From positions 1 through 64,000 of the forward strand of contig OW568869.1 in the NCBI GenBank assembly GCA_938743325.2: DNA of 64,000 bases, written 5' to 3'. Made by a program: the position numbers and the translations under genes. This stretch comes from Pycnococcus provasolii. Its lineage: Eukaryota > Chlorophyta > Pseudoscourfieldiophyceae > Pseudoscourfieldiales > Pycnococcaceae. A model generated the notes under the pieces. The model was given only the letters and a program-made list of their open reading frames with translations. It was not told the DNA's origin and did not search any database. Positions 49,351 through 59,576 of this stretch are shown here, piece by piece. The first letter of the stretch is position 1. Every line of letters begins with the position of its first letter.

Positions 49351-49947
49351 ATGCCTGCCAAGGGGCGCAAGCGCCGCGAGCGCAACCAGCAGCGCGCGGC
49401 GTCCGCCAAGGCGAGCTGGCTCGGGAGCGACGGATTCAACGCAGCGAGGCAAATCAACAGTGGCAAGGCGAAGAGAACGGACGCAGAGGACAGGAGAGTC
49501 AGGAAAGCGGTGGAGGAACAGCAGCTAAGCAGGAGAGAAAAAATGCTCAAGCAGATGATGCAACAGACGGAAACGGAAACGACGCAGAAACAGCAAAAGC
49601 AAAACGACGCGAACGGGAACCACGGAGTTGCGAAGGAATCAACAGCAGCGCCGGAACAGCCCGAAACGAAAGACGGGAAGAAGAAACCTGTCGTTGTCGT
49701 CGTGCCGCAGGAAACGATGCCGGATTCCAAAAAGCAAGCACGAAGACCTTCGGACGTGCCCATCGCCAAGCCCAAAACGTTAACAAGTGCGCGCAAAAAG
49801 GCGTTTCTCGTCGCAAAGAAGGAGAAGAAACGAGCGAGGAAGACGCAGCAGACAGCCTCGTCGCACGGACTTGACGACGCCTTCTTCACGCGTGGACTGG
49901 CGGAACCGCCGAAGCTGCCTCAGCTTAAGCGGCGGCGGACATCCTAA
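49351..49947 (+). CDS. Basic nuclear protein, CCDC137-like
   Basis: The product is 198 residues from the ATG at 49351. It is highly basic at both ends (PAKGRKRRERNQQRAASAKA; SARKKAFLVAKKEKKRARK) with a Gln/Glu-rich coiled middle. The C-terminal order, a basic helix then DDAFFTRGLAEPPKLPQ and KRRR, resembles the end of CCDC137-family nucleolar proteins, which have FG-x-V-x-x-PP after the basic helix. A nucleolar role is likely but the family match is weak. Confidence 0.6.
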   Translation: MPAKGRKRRERNQQRAASAKASWLGSDGFNAARQINSGKAKRTDAEDRRVRKAVEEQQLSRREKMLKQMMQQTETETTQKQQKQNDANGNHGVAKESTAAPEQPETKDGKKKPVVVVVPQETMPDSKKQARRPSDVPIAKPKTLTSARKKAFLVAKKEKKRARKTQQTASSHGLDDAFFTRGLAEPPKLPQLKRRRTS

Positions 49948-49994
49948 GTTCAGTAATGGAATGTACTTTACTTTGTCAAGTGGACGTCCATAAT

Positions 49995-52900
49995 TTAGTA
50001 GCCAGCCTCATTCACGAGGCTTTGGTACGCCAACTCGTCGTCTGCAACCTTCGGCTTCTTTGCCGCGGTCGTCGCTGCCTTGACGACGGTGGGAGGTTCG
50101 ATGCGAAGCATCGCGTACAGTGGAGCACGGTTAGCCTTCGCGTCGGCAACCGTGCCGTTATCCCACCGAACGCCGCCAACCGCGTCCGACGCCTCGCGCA
50201 AACGGTTGGCGGTGTCGTCGTCGTCGTCCATCTCCGCGTCGTCCGCGGCGTCGCCCAATCGAACGTACAGCTGCTCCGCGGCGTGCCTTCGCACGCGCGG
50301 CATGCCGTGCACGAGCAAACCCAGCAAACTTGCCAATGCTCCACTCGCCACCTCGGCATGGGTACTTGTCGAAAGCTGGATCAGCACGTTTGCACCCGCA
50401 AGCTGCACGTGAGCGTCGCGCGTGAGACCCTTGATGCACCCGCGGCTCGCGAGAAGCGCGTCATTCGCAACGGTCTCCGGCAAGGTACGCTGGTTTTTTA
50501 GCAGAACATGCTCGAGGAAGCGCAGCGCGGGCACGGCGTGGCGTTCCAGGCGCAAGCGTGCCGCCTCGCCGACACTGTAAGATGGCCCATCGACGTCATC
50601 CACTGAAACGTCGTCGAGGTTGTCTGCAGACTTGGCAGCTTCCTTCGCGTCCTTCGCCGCCTTCGCCGCATCTGCCGCATCCCGGAGCACCGCCACCGCA
50701 TCTTCCACCACGGCGCACATGGATAGCCCACCGTCGCCGCGCTTGCATGCTTCTAACAGCGTGTCGCGCATATACTTCGCGAACGAGTCTCCCGAGCTTC
50801 CCGCCGCCACCACCAGACCACGCACGAAGGCTCGCTGGTACGCCGGCACGGGTAGGAGCGCCATGAGGCGTGGGATCGCCTCCACGGGTGCCGCCCAATT
50901 CACCGCATCACGCTGCTGCGGTGGCAAGACTGCGCAGTCACCATCACTCGCATCGTCGGGGATGTCCCCATTGCCGTTGCTCTCATCCTCAGCCTCCGGT
51001 TCAGGCACCACGCCGTCGCCGTCGCCGGCGCCGGCGCCGTCGCCGTCAGGCGTGACAACACCGCCGACTCCGCCATCGAACATGCCAGCATCAAGGGCAA
51101 TCGAGCGTCCCGACGCTGCAATAGGAGGATTGTCGTGTAGCAGCATGGAGCGCAAACTGCGACCCGCGGTGTCGCGCACCTTGTTGATGCGATCGGTGCA
51201 CTGCAGAAGCAGTGCGCACACCGCAGCATCGGCGAACGCAGGATCGGACGACGCTTCGCGCTCAGCGATGAGACGGTGCACGACAATAAGGCTTTCCATC
51301 GCCACCCTTCTTACCCACGAGCCGACGTCGCCGCGGTTGTCCACGGAGTAGTCGCGCGTGCAGCTCATGAGCGCGCTCGCGGCATCGCGAAGCAGGCTGT
51401 CGTCTGCAAGATCTCCAAGACGCACGCACACGCGCGAAAGCGCCGCGGCGGCGTTGCGGCGCGTCTCCGGGTCGCGGTCGTCCACATTCTCCTCCACTTT
51501 GCTCGCAGCTTGCGCGAGGCAGGTAATCACGCGCGATGCAGGCCCGAGCGATAGAAGACCGCCGCTCAGGTGTCCAAGCGCGAGCGCTGCACCACGACGC
51601 GCAGCTGGATTCGGGTCACGCCCCTTGCCGGGCTCGAGCGCGGCGCAGTGGCGACGCACAGTGCGCTCGCACGCCGCGTCACTGTCGGGTGGCAGATAAG
51701 ACGAGGCGTACGCTTCGAGCGCAGCACCCGCAGAAGCCTGAATAGTCGCATTCGGATGCTTCAAGTTCTCGTCAAGGCTTACCAGCAATGCCTTGGAGAC
51801 GGGCTTCGGCAGCGGCAGCTCAACTCGCGCAATGCACTCGATCATGCGGCAAACAGCGCCGCGCATGATTTCGCCACCCTTTCCACGGTAGAGGCGCTTC
51901 TTCTCAATGTCTGGCACGCACCTTGCGACGCGCTCTGCGAGCGCGTCCGTCAACAACGGCTCCCCATCCTGTTGTTCTGCACCCCGCCTCGACGCGTCGT
52001 GCAGACCAAGCAGCACCTCGGCGACGCCGAGGGCGGCGCCGTGGCGCACCTCCAGTGTCGTGGAGAGCGTCTGGTCGAGCAGCACCGGAAGAATCGTGCT
52101 CGCAACGTGCCGAGCAGCCGCATCGCGAGATCCACCGGTCATGCACGCGACGCGAAGCGCGTCCGCGGCGAGCTTGCGCACGCTCGCATCCCAGTGACAC
52201 AGCTTCGTTTCCGCGACGTGGCTGAGCAGATGGCGCACGTGCTGTGGCATCGCCGCAAGGACCCGGGGCGCCTCGACAAGATATGCGCGAGACCGATCGC
52301 CGAGCTTGAAGTAGTGCACGTGCTCGAGCACCGCAAGGCCGCCAGGGAAGAGCTCCGCGCCAAGACGGCCGACACACTCCTGGAACGCCGCCGCCGCGGC
52401 ACGTCGCACGTGCGCCTCGCGATCGTACAGGCTCGCCGCGAGCATGTGCGGTGTAAGGTACTCCGCGACCGACTGCACCTCGCTCGGATCGTAGGCGCGA
52501 GCAACGCTCCAGACGACGTACGCCGCGGCGTCGCGCACGTGCGCGCCCACCGAGCAGGGTCCGCGGCGCACGTCGTAGTGCAGCGCCCTTGCGGTGAGTC
52601 CAGCAGCTTCGGAGAGTCGCTCGGGCAGCAGAAGTCCGCGCCTAGCGAGTTCCGCGAGTGCGAGACATCCACCCTGCCATCCGCCGTCGCCGTCGGACGC
52701 CTCGAGCTGCGCAAGAAGTCCCGTCACGACGTCCGTCGCCAGCACGAGAGGCAGCCTGCTCGTGATCCGTCCCACACCCTTGGCGGCTGACCAGCGCACG
52801 ACGGTGTCCGCGTCGCGCAGCGCGTCGAGAAGCACGTCGCACGCGCGCTCCACACACTCGTACGTCGCGGCGAGCCGATCGTTCGGCGGCCAGTCCGCGG

Positions 52901-54227
52901 GCCCGTCGTCGTCCGGCAACGGCGCCGGCGCCTCGCCGACGGAAACGTCGGCAGGCTTCTTCGCCGCGACGGCGTTGGCGGCGGCTTCTGGGGAGGCATC
53001 GCGCCGCCTTCCGTCTGCGGCAAGGTTGTCCAGCAGGTTGGCGGCATGTGCGCCACGGTATCGCCATCGCACTTTCCGCACGGGGAGCATCGTTAGCGCG
53101 CATCTCTGGATTGTCTTGACGAGTAGCTTTCGCGTCGCAACGCCGAGCGTGCGCGCGAGGTGCACGTAGTCGCCCTGAGCTGGCTCGCAGAGCCTCTCAA
53201 CGGCACCAACAACGCGACCGAGTGCGAGCACCGCCGCGCGCAGCGTGGTGGTGGAGGCGGCGGCACCAGGCTCAAGAAAGCAGCAAAGAGCTCGCAGAAC
53301 GCCAGGAACGAGGAAGCGGTGGTGTGGCGCGTCCGCGTGATCCAAGTGCGCGCAAGCCCAGTCGACGAACGCGGGCATAGCATCCGCGCCGCTAATGTCA
53401 ACTCGAACAAGCAGCTTCGCGAGCAGCTCCGCCGCAGCACCTCGTGCCGGGCTGGGATCGCGCAAGTGCTGAGCGCACGCATCCAGCAGGGTGGTGGCGA
53501 GCGCGCCTTTGGCGGTGCCCCACTCGCACCCGCTGGGAGCGGGTATGGCGTGAGGCGCAACGATCTTTGCAGGATTCAGCGTCGAGAAGTCGAACGGCAC
53601 AAGCACGAGCACTTGGAGCCAGAGCAGCATCACGACACGCGCCTCCCACACGCCGTTTCCGTCGCTCGCGTCGCTTGCATTCTGGCGGATGGCCATCTTC
53701 CCCAGCCTCGCTAGAATGCCCGTGGCTGGCGAGAAGTCTGTGATGTCGTGCGGGAAGAAGCGCAGCGCAACCTTCGCACCTCGCACCTCGCACACGCACT
53801 GCACAACGCGGCACAGAGGTAGCATGATCGCCATGGGACTGCAGCCTCCGGCGACGTCCACGTTCTCCGCGACGTCGTTGTCACGCACCTCGCAGTCGTC
53901 CGCAAATGCGACGCCGTGAGCCTCGTGCACGAGGTTTCGGACGCGCGCCATTGCGGCACCAAGCGACGCCTCGAGCTGCGGGTCCAGCAGCTCCGGCTGC
54001 TCTCTGTACTGCGCAAAGATCTGGCACAGCGCTCGGCATGACGACGCGTACGACGCCCACGAGGACGCGTCGGATCCGCCGCGGAACGCCAGCACGTCCG
54101 CGACCAACGACGGGATGTCGTTCGCCGTCGCCGTGCGGCGCGCCTCGGTCGCGGACGCGGCGACGAGCGGCGTGCGCGCGGAGAGCGCCTGCGCGTCGAA
54201 GTCGCTCGCGTGCGAGGCTGCGTCCAT
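49995..54227 (-). CDS. TBCD: Tubulin-folding cofactor D
   Basis: The product is 1,410 residues, longer than the roughly 1,200 usual for TBCD because of Ala/Asp-rich inserts. It captures beta-tubulin and, with cofactors C and E, assembles the alpha/beta dimer. Family stretches include FAQYREQPELLDPQLE, RFFPHDITDF, RVVMLLWLQVLVLVPFDF and VRWSAAKGVGRITSRLP, and the whole protein is made of HEAT-like Ala/Leu helices. The C-terminal domain (GKGGEIMRGAVCRMIECIAR, then VRRVAMESLIVVH) is present. An acidic Gly/Asp insert of about 60 residues near the middle of the C-terminal third (about 50950-51080) is not typical. The ATG is at 54227. Confidence 0.92.
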   Translation of the reverse strand: MDAASHASDFDAQALSARTPLVAASATEARRTATANDIPSLVADVLAFRGGSDASSWASYASSCRALCQIFAQYREQPELLDPQLEASLGAAMARVRNLVHEAHGVAFADDCEVRDNDVAENVDVAGGCSPMAIMLPLCRVVQCVCEVRGAKVALRFFPHDITDFSPATGILARLGKMAIRQNASDASDGNGVWEARVVMLLWLQVLVLVPFDFSTLNPAKIVAPHAIPAPSGCEWGTAKGALATTLLDACAQHLRDPSPARGAAAELLAKLLVRVDISGADAMPAFVDWACAHLDHADAPHHRFLVPGVLRALCCFLEPGAAASTTTLRAAVLALGRVVGAVERLCEPAQGDYVHLARTLGVATRKLLVKTIQRCALTMLPVRKVRWRYRGAHAANLLDNLAADGRRRDASPEAAANAVAAKKPADVSVGEAPAPLPDDDGPADWPPNDRLAATYECVERACDVLLDALRDADTVVRWSAAKGVGRITSRLPLVLATDVVTGLLAQLEASDGDGGWQGGCLALAELARRGLLLPERLSEAAGLTARALHYDVRRGPCSVGAHVRDAAAYVVWSVARAYDPSEVQSVAEYLTPHMLAASLYDREAHVRRAAAAAFQECVGRLGAELFPGGLAVLEHVHYFKLGDRSRAYLVEAPRVLAAMPQHVRHLLSHVAETKLCHWDASVRKLAADALRVACMTGGSRDAAARHVASTILPVLLDQTLSTTLEVRHGAALGVAEVLLGLHDASRRGAEQQDGEPLLTDALAERVARCVPDIEKKRLYRGKGGEIMRGAVCRMIECIARVELPLPKPVSKALLVSLDENLKHPNATIQASAGAALEAYASSYLPPDSDAACERTVRRHCAALEPGKGRDPNPAARRGAALALGHLSGGLLSLGPASRVITCLAQAASKVEENVDDRDPETRRNAAAALSRVCVRLGDLADDSLLRDAASALMSCTRDYSVDNRGDVGSWVRRVAMESLIVVHRLIAEREASSDPAFADAAVCALLLQCTDRINKVRDTAGRSLRSMLLHDNPPIAASGRSIALDAGMFDGGVGGVVTPDGDGAGAGDGDGVVPEPEAEDESNGNGDIPDDASDGDCAVLPPQQRDAVNWAAPVEAIPRLMALLPVPAYQRAFVRGLVVAAGSSGDSFAKYMRDTLLEACKRGDGGLSMCAVVEDAVAVLRDAADAAKAAKDAKEAAKSADNLDDVSVDDVDGPSYSVGEAARLRLERHAVPALRFLEHVLLKNQRTLPETVANDALLASRGCIKGLTRDAHVQLAGANVLIQLSTSTHAEVASGALASLLGLLVHGMPRVRRHAAEQLYVRLGDAADDAEMDDDDDTANRLREASDAVGGVRWDNGTVADAKANRAPLYAMLRIEPPTVVKAATTAAKKPKVADDELAYQSLVNEAGY

Positions 54228-54472
54228 CGCGGCTGTATCCGCGGGAAAAGGAGAGTGCTGGACTGATTTCTTTCTTTCGGGTGCGGGGGGAGAAAAAGGG
54301 CGCGGACAGATCTCTGGGCAGGATTATTCGGGTTTCAGAAAGGGTAAAGATCACCGCAGACGACGTTGTATGGGCGCTTGCTTGGCGCCGCCGCTTCAGT
54401 GCACACGGACGGTGAGCAAATTTTTTAGGCGTTGCATCGCTGCTACTCCGACGCACATACGCGTGCGTCGTA

Positions 54473-56164
54473 ATGACCACCAAGACGCATAAAGTGTCAA
54501 CAAGTTTGGCGGTGTTGCTCATCTTCCAATTTAATACGTCGTCATCAACAATGATCCTGTACCCGTATTGCGTTGGTCGCTTAGGATATCTGGGCGCGGC
54601 GTTCGCTCTCATCTTCTGGTGGAGTTTTGTTATCTACATCGAAATTCTCGTGAGTCGTGCTTACTGTCGCGCAGCTGTCGCTCATCGAAAGGCGGAGACG
54701 CTTGGTGACTTGGGCGAAGCAATCTATGGTAAGCTTGGACGGATACTACTCGAGATATTTCAGCAAGCGAATATGTGGCTATGGCTGCCGGTGGCAACTG
54801 TATTCTTAGCCGACAGTATGCGTAGCATTGTGCTCACTGCATTTGGAACTAGCTCTGACAATCTTCGAGGCGGATTCAACTGCCATCTAACGTGGCTGGG
54901 CATCACGCTCGCTTTTGAACTCGTCCTTGTGCAGTTTATTGAAAACTTCCGCGAAGCAGGCTGGTTGGCGATCGTCAGTTTGATTTTCATCGTCGCAAAG
55001 CTTGGGCTTTTCGCACTTGACGGCGTCATGGAACGACGAGCGCATGGCCCGTTGGAAGACCAAATGCAGCCGCGTCTCTTCGGACATAGCGCCGCTCCCA
55101 CCGCCACCACAGACGAAGCGATGTGGGTCGAAGTGCTAAATGCTCTAACGATATTGAGTTATAGCTTCTTGCCAATCTTCATCCATGTCGAGCTCCAGTC
55201 GGAAATGGAGAAGCCACAAGAGTACGAGAAGGCACTTTGGATCGCCGTCACGATGACCGCGCTCGCCTATCTCGGTGCGGGGTACATAGCAGTGTCATTG
55301 GGCGGATGGGATACAACATATCCAATCACAAAAGCTCCAGATCGGCCGTTACAGTATGGAATGTCGTACCCACCTGCAAGCATCCCAACGAACATATTTG
55401 TGATATATGCCACACTGCTCGACTACGTGATTGCCCATCTCACGATCGCGAAGAATTTATTATCGAAATCATTCACGTCTATGCCCAGTACAAGTGGAGA
55501 ACTGACCACGCATCAGCATGAAATCGCCTCGTGGCTACATCGCCGCTTCCGCTGGTTATTGTGCTCCATTGGTCCCTGGCTTTTGAACGCCACCTTGGCT
55601 TTGGCTGTTCCGATCTTCTCGTCCTTGGTGAGTTTTCTTACCGGTTTGACTGGGCCGAGTACACAAATCGTTATACCAGCGCTGATACTATTACTCGCGA
55701 GTGTGCGCCACGACGATGTTGTCGACGACAATGAGAACGAAAACGACGACGACAACAAGCATAAGACATCAACGACGAGTTGGTGCTATCACACCTCATT
55801 AATCGCGTGCATAATATTTGGAAACTGCGGCATGCGCTGTGGCTCTTACAGCCACGGCAGGTGGATTGTCTATGACTCGATTCATCAATCATGGGGATGG
55901 TACGCGCAATTTCTTCTGTTCATGAACGTAAATATATACATTTTTTTACAATGGCGACGACTCTCAACGAGACCACGCGTTGTGCGCCGCGGATGCGCCA
56001 CTCGCACTTGCACACACACGACCATGTCGCGCGACTCGAGCAGCCACCTTGCTCATAGTTGTTGCCACAATCAGGATGGAACGAAACGTGGCGGAAAGAT
56101 ATCGTCGACCAGAGTTCGGGGTTTTGCAAGGGGTTGGTCCGAGCTGTGGTGGAAAAGAAAATGA
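54473..56164 (+). CDS. Amino acid/auxin permease family transporter
   Basis: The product is 563 residues with about 10-11 membrane spans. The first span carries NTSSSTMILYPYCVGRLGYL, like the unwound first helix of AAAP-type transporters (which have GAGILALPYAF). Later segments such as VLNALTILSYSFLPIFIHVE with QSEMEKPQEYEKA are very characteristic of the family (SFxxHxxxPxIQxEMKxP). It belongs with vesicular and plasma-membrane proton-coupled amino acid carriers; the substrate is unknown. A hydrophilic tail of about 90 residues follows the last span. Codon use and AT content are slightly higher than in neighbouring genes, as in the anoctamin and ABCG genes, which also code for membrane proteins. 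Confidence 0.8.
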   Translation: MTTKTHKVSTSLAVLLIFQFNTSSSTMILYPYCVGRLGYLGAAFALIFWWSFVIYIEILVSRAYCRAAVAHRKAETLGDLGEAIYGKLGRILLEIFQQANMWLWLPVATVFLADSMRSIVLTAFGTSSDNLRGGFNCHLTWLGITLAFELVLVQFIENFREAGWLAIVSLIFIVAKLGLFALDGVMERRAHGPLEDQMQPRLFGHSAAPTATTDEAMWVEVLNALTILSYSFLPIFIHVELQSEMEKPQEYEKALWIAVTMTALAYLGAGYIAVSLGGWDTTYPITKAPDRPLQYGMSYPPASIPTNIFVIYATLLDYVIAHLTIAKNLLSKSFTSMPSTSGELTTHQHEIASWLHRRFRWLLCSIGPWLLNATLALAVPIFSSLVSFLTGLTGPSTQIVIPALILLLASVRHDDVVDDNENENDDDNKHKTSTTSWCYHTSLIACIIFGNCGMRCGSYSHGRWIVYDSIHQSWGWYAQFLLFMNVNIYIFLQWRRLSTRPRVVRRGCATRTCTHTTMSRDSSSHLAHSCCHNQDGTKRGGKISSTRVRGFARGWSELWWKRK

Positions 56165-56177
56165 AACATGTGTTACT

Positions 56178-57026
56178 TTACGCGTACAACGATGCCGACG
56201 AGGTGCTCGTAAGCACACCAGGATCCTTTGCCACGCTCGCACCCAAGCGGCCACCAGTCGCGGACTTGAGCACGTCCGCGAGCTTGCGCGCCTCGTCGCC
56301 GCACGTCGCATCCGCGAGCCCGCCTCCCGTCTGTGAGACGGCGACGAAGAGGCGCGCTTGCCAGCCGCGTTGCTGGCACGCCGTCAGCATGCACGCGGCA
56401 GTGCCGTCGACGACGTTACCAGGCGGAAGCGGTAGCGCGGTCGCCTCGTCGACGGCATCCTCCCCCTCCGACGACGACGACGTGGCGTCCGTCTCGACGA
56501 AGTAGGCAGCTGCGGGCGGCGACGCGTGCGCGCGCATCGCCGCGTTCGGCATCGTCGCGAGTACGACGGTCTTCCTTGGCGGGCTGGAACCCATCGCCTG
56601 CACGATGGCACGCACGACGGCGTCGCTCTGCGCGCTCGTGAGTTCGTCGTACTGGCACGAAACCAGCACGGTTCCGTCACTCTCGTCGACGAAGAGGTAG
56701 CACGCCTCGTCCGCGACAGAAGGCTGTTCCGCGTTGTTCGCAAGGCTCTTTTCGCCGACGACGACGCTCCCTCGCAGTTTCGCGAACTCGCACCCGTGGA
56801 TCACGCGCGACGCGGCGCGTCCGACGGCGAATACGAGCACGGGCCCCGTCGTCGTGTCCTCGTCACTCATCGCTCGGCTGACGAGCGGTTCCGAGAGCAC
56901 GGCGAACGCGGTTGTCACGGAAGCAGAGCCAGACGCCTGACTGCTGTTTGCGGCCGCCGCTCGGCGCTCCATGTCGTCGAGCGCGACGTCGCGGAGCACG
57001 TCGACCGCGCCCATCATCATCATCAT
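56178..57026 (-). CDS. Proteasome assembly chaperone 1-like
   Basis: The product is 282 residues; it starts with five Met codons, so the exact start is not fixed. The C-terminal part, LPLPPGNVVDGTAACMLTAC followed by a Trp-containing strand and DEARKLADVL, resembles the PAC1/PSMG1 segment PNIV-x-LPAAVLSYCQ and its final helix. The middle has alternating strands (PVLVFAVGR, ACYLFVDESDG, KTVVLATM) as expected for that fold. PAC1 pairs with PAC2 to build 20S alpha rings. The match is by eye and moderate. It converges with the permease gene, with 13 bases between stop codons. Confidence 0.5.
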   Translation of the reverse strand: MMMMMGAVDVLRDVALDDMERRAAAANSSQASGSASVTTAFAVLSEPLVSRAMSDEDTTTGPVLVFAVGRAASRVIHGCEFAKLRGSVVVGEKSLANNAEQPSVADEACYLFVDESDGTVLVSCQYDELTSAQSDAVVRAIVQAMGSSPPRKTVVLATMPNAAMRAHASPPAAAYFVETDATSSSSEGEDAVDEATALPLPPGNVVDGTAACMLTACQQRGWQARLFVAVSQTGGGLADATCGDEARKLADVLKSATGGRLGASVAKDPGVLTSTSSASLYA

Positions 57027-57128
57027 AGACTAATCGCGTCCAGAGAAAAGGAAGGGAAGGGAATGGAATGGAATGGAACGGCACCTGCCCAAGGTGGAGG
57101 GGGGAAAGGGAACGCACCCCAAGGAGCG

Positions 57129-57199
57129 TAACCCTAATAACCCCAAACCCTAACCCCAAAACCCCAAAACCCTAACCCCAAAACCCTAAACCCTAACCC
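57129..57199. promoter_or_regulatory. Cluster of telo-box-like AAACCCTAA repeats
   Basis: This is a degenerate run of AACCCTAA, AAACCCTAA and AACCCCAAA units. In plants the telo-box AAACCCTA is a promoter element of translation-related genes; here it precedes eIF4G. It could also be a scar of telomeric DNA captured at a break. Next to it, AAACCCCGAA at 57285-57294 is the motif seen ahead of other genes. Confidence 0.55.
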
Positions 57200-57482
57200 A
57201 AATGAAGAGTCAATGGGAATTTCGCCATTTAGGGGTTAGAAAGAAAAACAACGAAAAACGCAACTCCATGGAGTTCAAAAACGCAAACCCCGAAACAAAG
57301 CAAAGAGACCTCCCATGGCAGCAGAGCAGCAGGATCCAAACCTGCGCTGCGGATCCCCAAGCGCGCCGCCACAATCCGTCGCTCCGGATCCCATAGACGG
57401 ATTCCCCTTTCCCCTCCCTCCAGCCCCCAGGGGCTTGCAAGGGCTTTCCCCTCTCCCCCTCTCCCCCTCTCCCATCTTCACC

Positions 57483-59576
57483 ATGGGCGCCCACTCCACG
57501 GACGACGACAGCGCAGAGGAACTATGCCTGCGACCCGGAGGACTCAGCTTCGCCAAAGTCGCAGCCACGCCTACGCCCTCGTCCTCGGCGGCGCCTCCAA
57601 CGGCAGCAGGGGGATTCATGGCGGCGTGGACGCGAGGATCGGGCGCGAACCTACGCACGGCGGCGGCGGCGCCGCGCGTCAGGCGAGAACCGGAGCACAA
57701 GTACGACAGAGACGCGCTGCTCAAAATCAGGGACAGGTGCAAGGCGCTGCCCGAAAACGCCGACGCGGCGGCGCTAGAGGGACTGCTCATCTTCACAGAC
57801 GACGACGACGAGCGCATCGCGGATGACAGGGGGGTGGACGACGACGCGCGAGACTGGCGCTCAAAACCGGCGCAGCAGGCGAACAAGACGCAAAATAAGG
57901 AGGCGCAGCAGAGCAAGCCGCAGACAACCAGCCAAGGACCGCTTCCCACCAAAATCGTAAAGGCGGAGAGCCCGTGGCAGCCTGGCAAGGCGACGACAGG
58001 ACAGGACAGGCTGCTGCGAACGGTCAAGGGCATTCTAAACAAGCTCACGCCGGAGAAGTTTGAGAGGCTATTCGAGCAGCTCATCGACAGCGGAATCACG
58101 ACCGCGCCGCTGCTCAAGGTGACAATCTCGCAGATCTTCGAGAAGGCGGTGGCGGAGCCAACGTTCTGCGAGCTGTACGCGGAGCTGTGCGTGAGGCTGC
58201 AGGAGGTCCTTCCCGAGTTCCCTCCCCTCGAGGGGGAGTCAAAGCCGATGACGTTCCGGCGCGTGCTTTTAAATACGTGCCAGGAGGAGTTTGAGGGAAC
58301 GGCGGCTCTGCGTGCCAAGCTCTCTTCCGTAACTGCCGGCGAGCGCGTCTACGAGGAGAGGCGCGTCAAGGTGCGAACGCTCGGGAACATTCGCCTCATC
58401 GCCGAGCTGTACAAGAAGAGAATGGTGCAGGAGAAGATCATACACGTTTGCATAGGCGACCTGCTTGGTGCCACGGAGAAGCTGCCTGAGGAAGACAACA
58501 TCGAGGCTCTCTGCCAGCTGCTCACCATTGCGGGCAAGATGCTGTCCGAGTCGCAGCGCGCCGCGCCGCAAATGGAGGGTGTGTACGCAAGACTCAAGCA
58601 GATCTCCTCCGACAGGGGCTTGGCGGCGCGCTTCCGCTTCCTCTGCCGCGACGTGCTCGACTTGTGCAACAACGGCTGGGTGCCGCGACGCGAGGAGCTC
58701 AAGGCGAAGAAGCTCGACGAGGTTCACCGCGAGGGTGCTGACGCGCTCGGCGTTGGCGTCGCGTCCATGGGCCTTCAGCACTCGGTTCCCGTCGACAACG
58801 ACGACGAGCTGTTCCCGGCGTTCAAGAGCGATCCCGACGGATGGGAGGTGGTCACCTCTAAGAAGAACAAGTCGGCGGACGGCAAGATCTCGAGCGCGTT
58901 TATTGGCGAGTACATTCCGCCGCCCGCGCCCGTTGCGAAGTCGGAGATGGCGCCAAAACCTGCGAAGCCAGCTAAGAAGCTATCCTTGGAGGAGGTGGAG
59001 CAGAAGACGAAGAGCATGCTCGACGAGTACGTGGTGGTTGGCGACGTCGCCGAGGCTCTGCTGTGCGTGCAGGAGCTGTACGCACCGGAGCATGCGGAGA
59101 GGATCTCGGCGATGCTCTACGACCGCTCGATCGAGGACAGCAAGGAGAAGACGACGGAGCTTCTCGCGAAGCTCGCCTCTGAACTCGTGGGGAAGAAGGC
59201 GATTGCGGCGTCGAGCTTCAAGGCGGCGACGTGCGAGCTGTTCAAGGGTCTCGACGACCTTGCCATTGATGTGCCGATGACACCGAAGCTCGTGGGATCG
59301 ATCGTCGGCGAGCTCGCGGCGAAAAAGCTGTTCCCGCTCAGCTGGCTTGCCGAGGCTTGCGAGCCTGTGGAGGACTTCGAGGTGAAGCGCAAGGTTTGCG
59401 CGGAGATTCTGCTCAGCGTGAAGAAGGCACTGGGGGAGAGCAGCCTCATGGAGATTGTTAGGTCGGACAACTTCGACGCGAGTTCCTTCCTTACCGACGA
59501 GGAGGAGGAAAAGGAGGGTGAGAAGTTGAGTACCTTCCTGAAGGGGAAGGGACTCACCTGCGTGCTCAGCCCTTGA
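57483..59576 (+). CDS. Translation initiation factor eIF4G / eIFiso4G
   Basis: The product is 697 residues from the ATG at 57483; a longer start at 57315 is possible but lies only about 20 bases from the upstream motif. It is the scaffold that joins eIF4E, eIF4A and eIF3. An eIF4E-binding motif, YDRDALL (Tyr-x4-Leu-hydrophobic), is at about residue 80. The MIF4G domain runs from LLRTVKGILNKLTPEKFERL through EPTFCELYAELC to RFLCRDVLDLCNNGWVPRR. The MA3 domain follows, with SMLDEYVVVGDVAEALLCVQEL through LVGSIVGELAAKKLFPLSWL. The compact length, and MIF4G then MA3 with no long N-terminus, match plant eIFiso4G. TGTAA is at 59597. Confidence 0.93.
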   Translation: MGAHSTDDDSAEELCLRPGGLSFAKVAATPTPSSSAAPPTAAGGFMAAWTRGSGANLRTAAAAPRVRREPEHKYDRDALLKIRDRCKALPENADAAALEGLLIFTDDDDERIADDRGVDDDARDWRSKPAQQANKTQNKEAQQSKPQTTSQGPLPTKIVKAESPWQPGKATTGQDRLLRTVKGILNKLTPEKFERLFEQLIDSGITTAPLLKVTISQIFEKAVAEPTFCELYAELCVRLQEVLPEFPPLEGESKPMTFRRVLLNTCQEEFEGTAALRAKLSSVTAGERVYEERRVKVRTLGNIRLIAELYKKRMVQEKIIHVCIGDLLGATEKLPEEDNIEALCQLLTIAGKMLSESQRAAPQMEGVYARLKQISSDRGLAARFRFLCRDVLDLCNNGWVPRREELKAKKLDEVHREGADALGVGVASMGLQHSVPVDNDDELFPAFKSDPDGWEVVTSKKNKSADGKISSAFIGEYIPPPAPVAKSEMAPKPAKPAKKLSLEEVEQKTKSMLDEYVVVGDVAEALLCVQELYAPEHAERISAMLYDRSIEDSKEKTTELLAKLASELVGKKAIAASSFKAATCELFKGLDDLAIDVPMTPKLVGSIVGELAAKKLFPLSWLAEACEPVEDFEVKRKVCAEILLSVKKALGESSLMEIVRSDNFDASSFLTDEEEEKEGEKLSTFLKGKGLTCVLSP

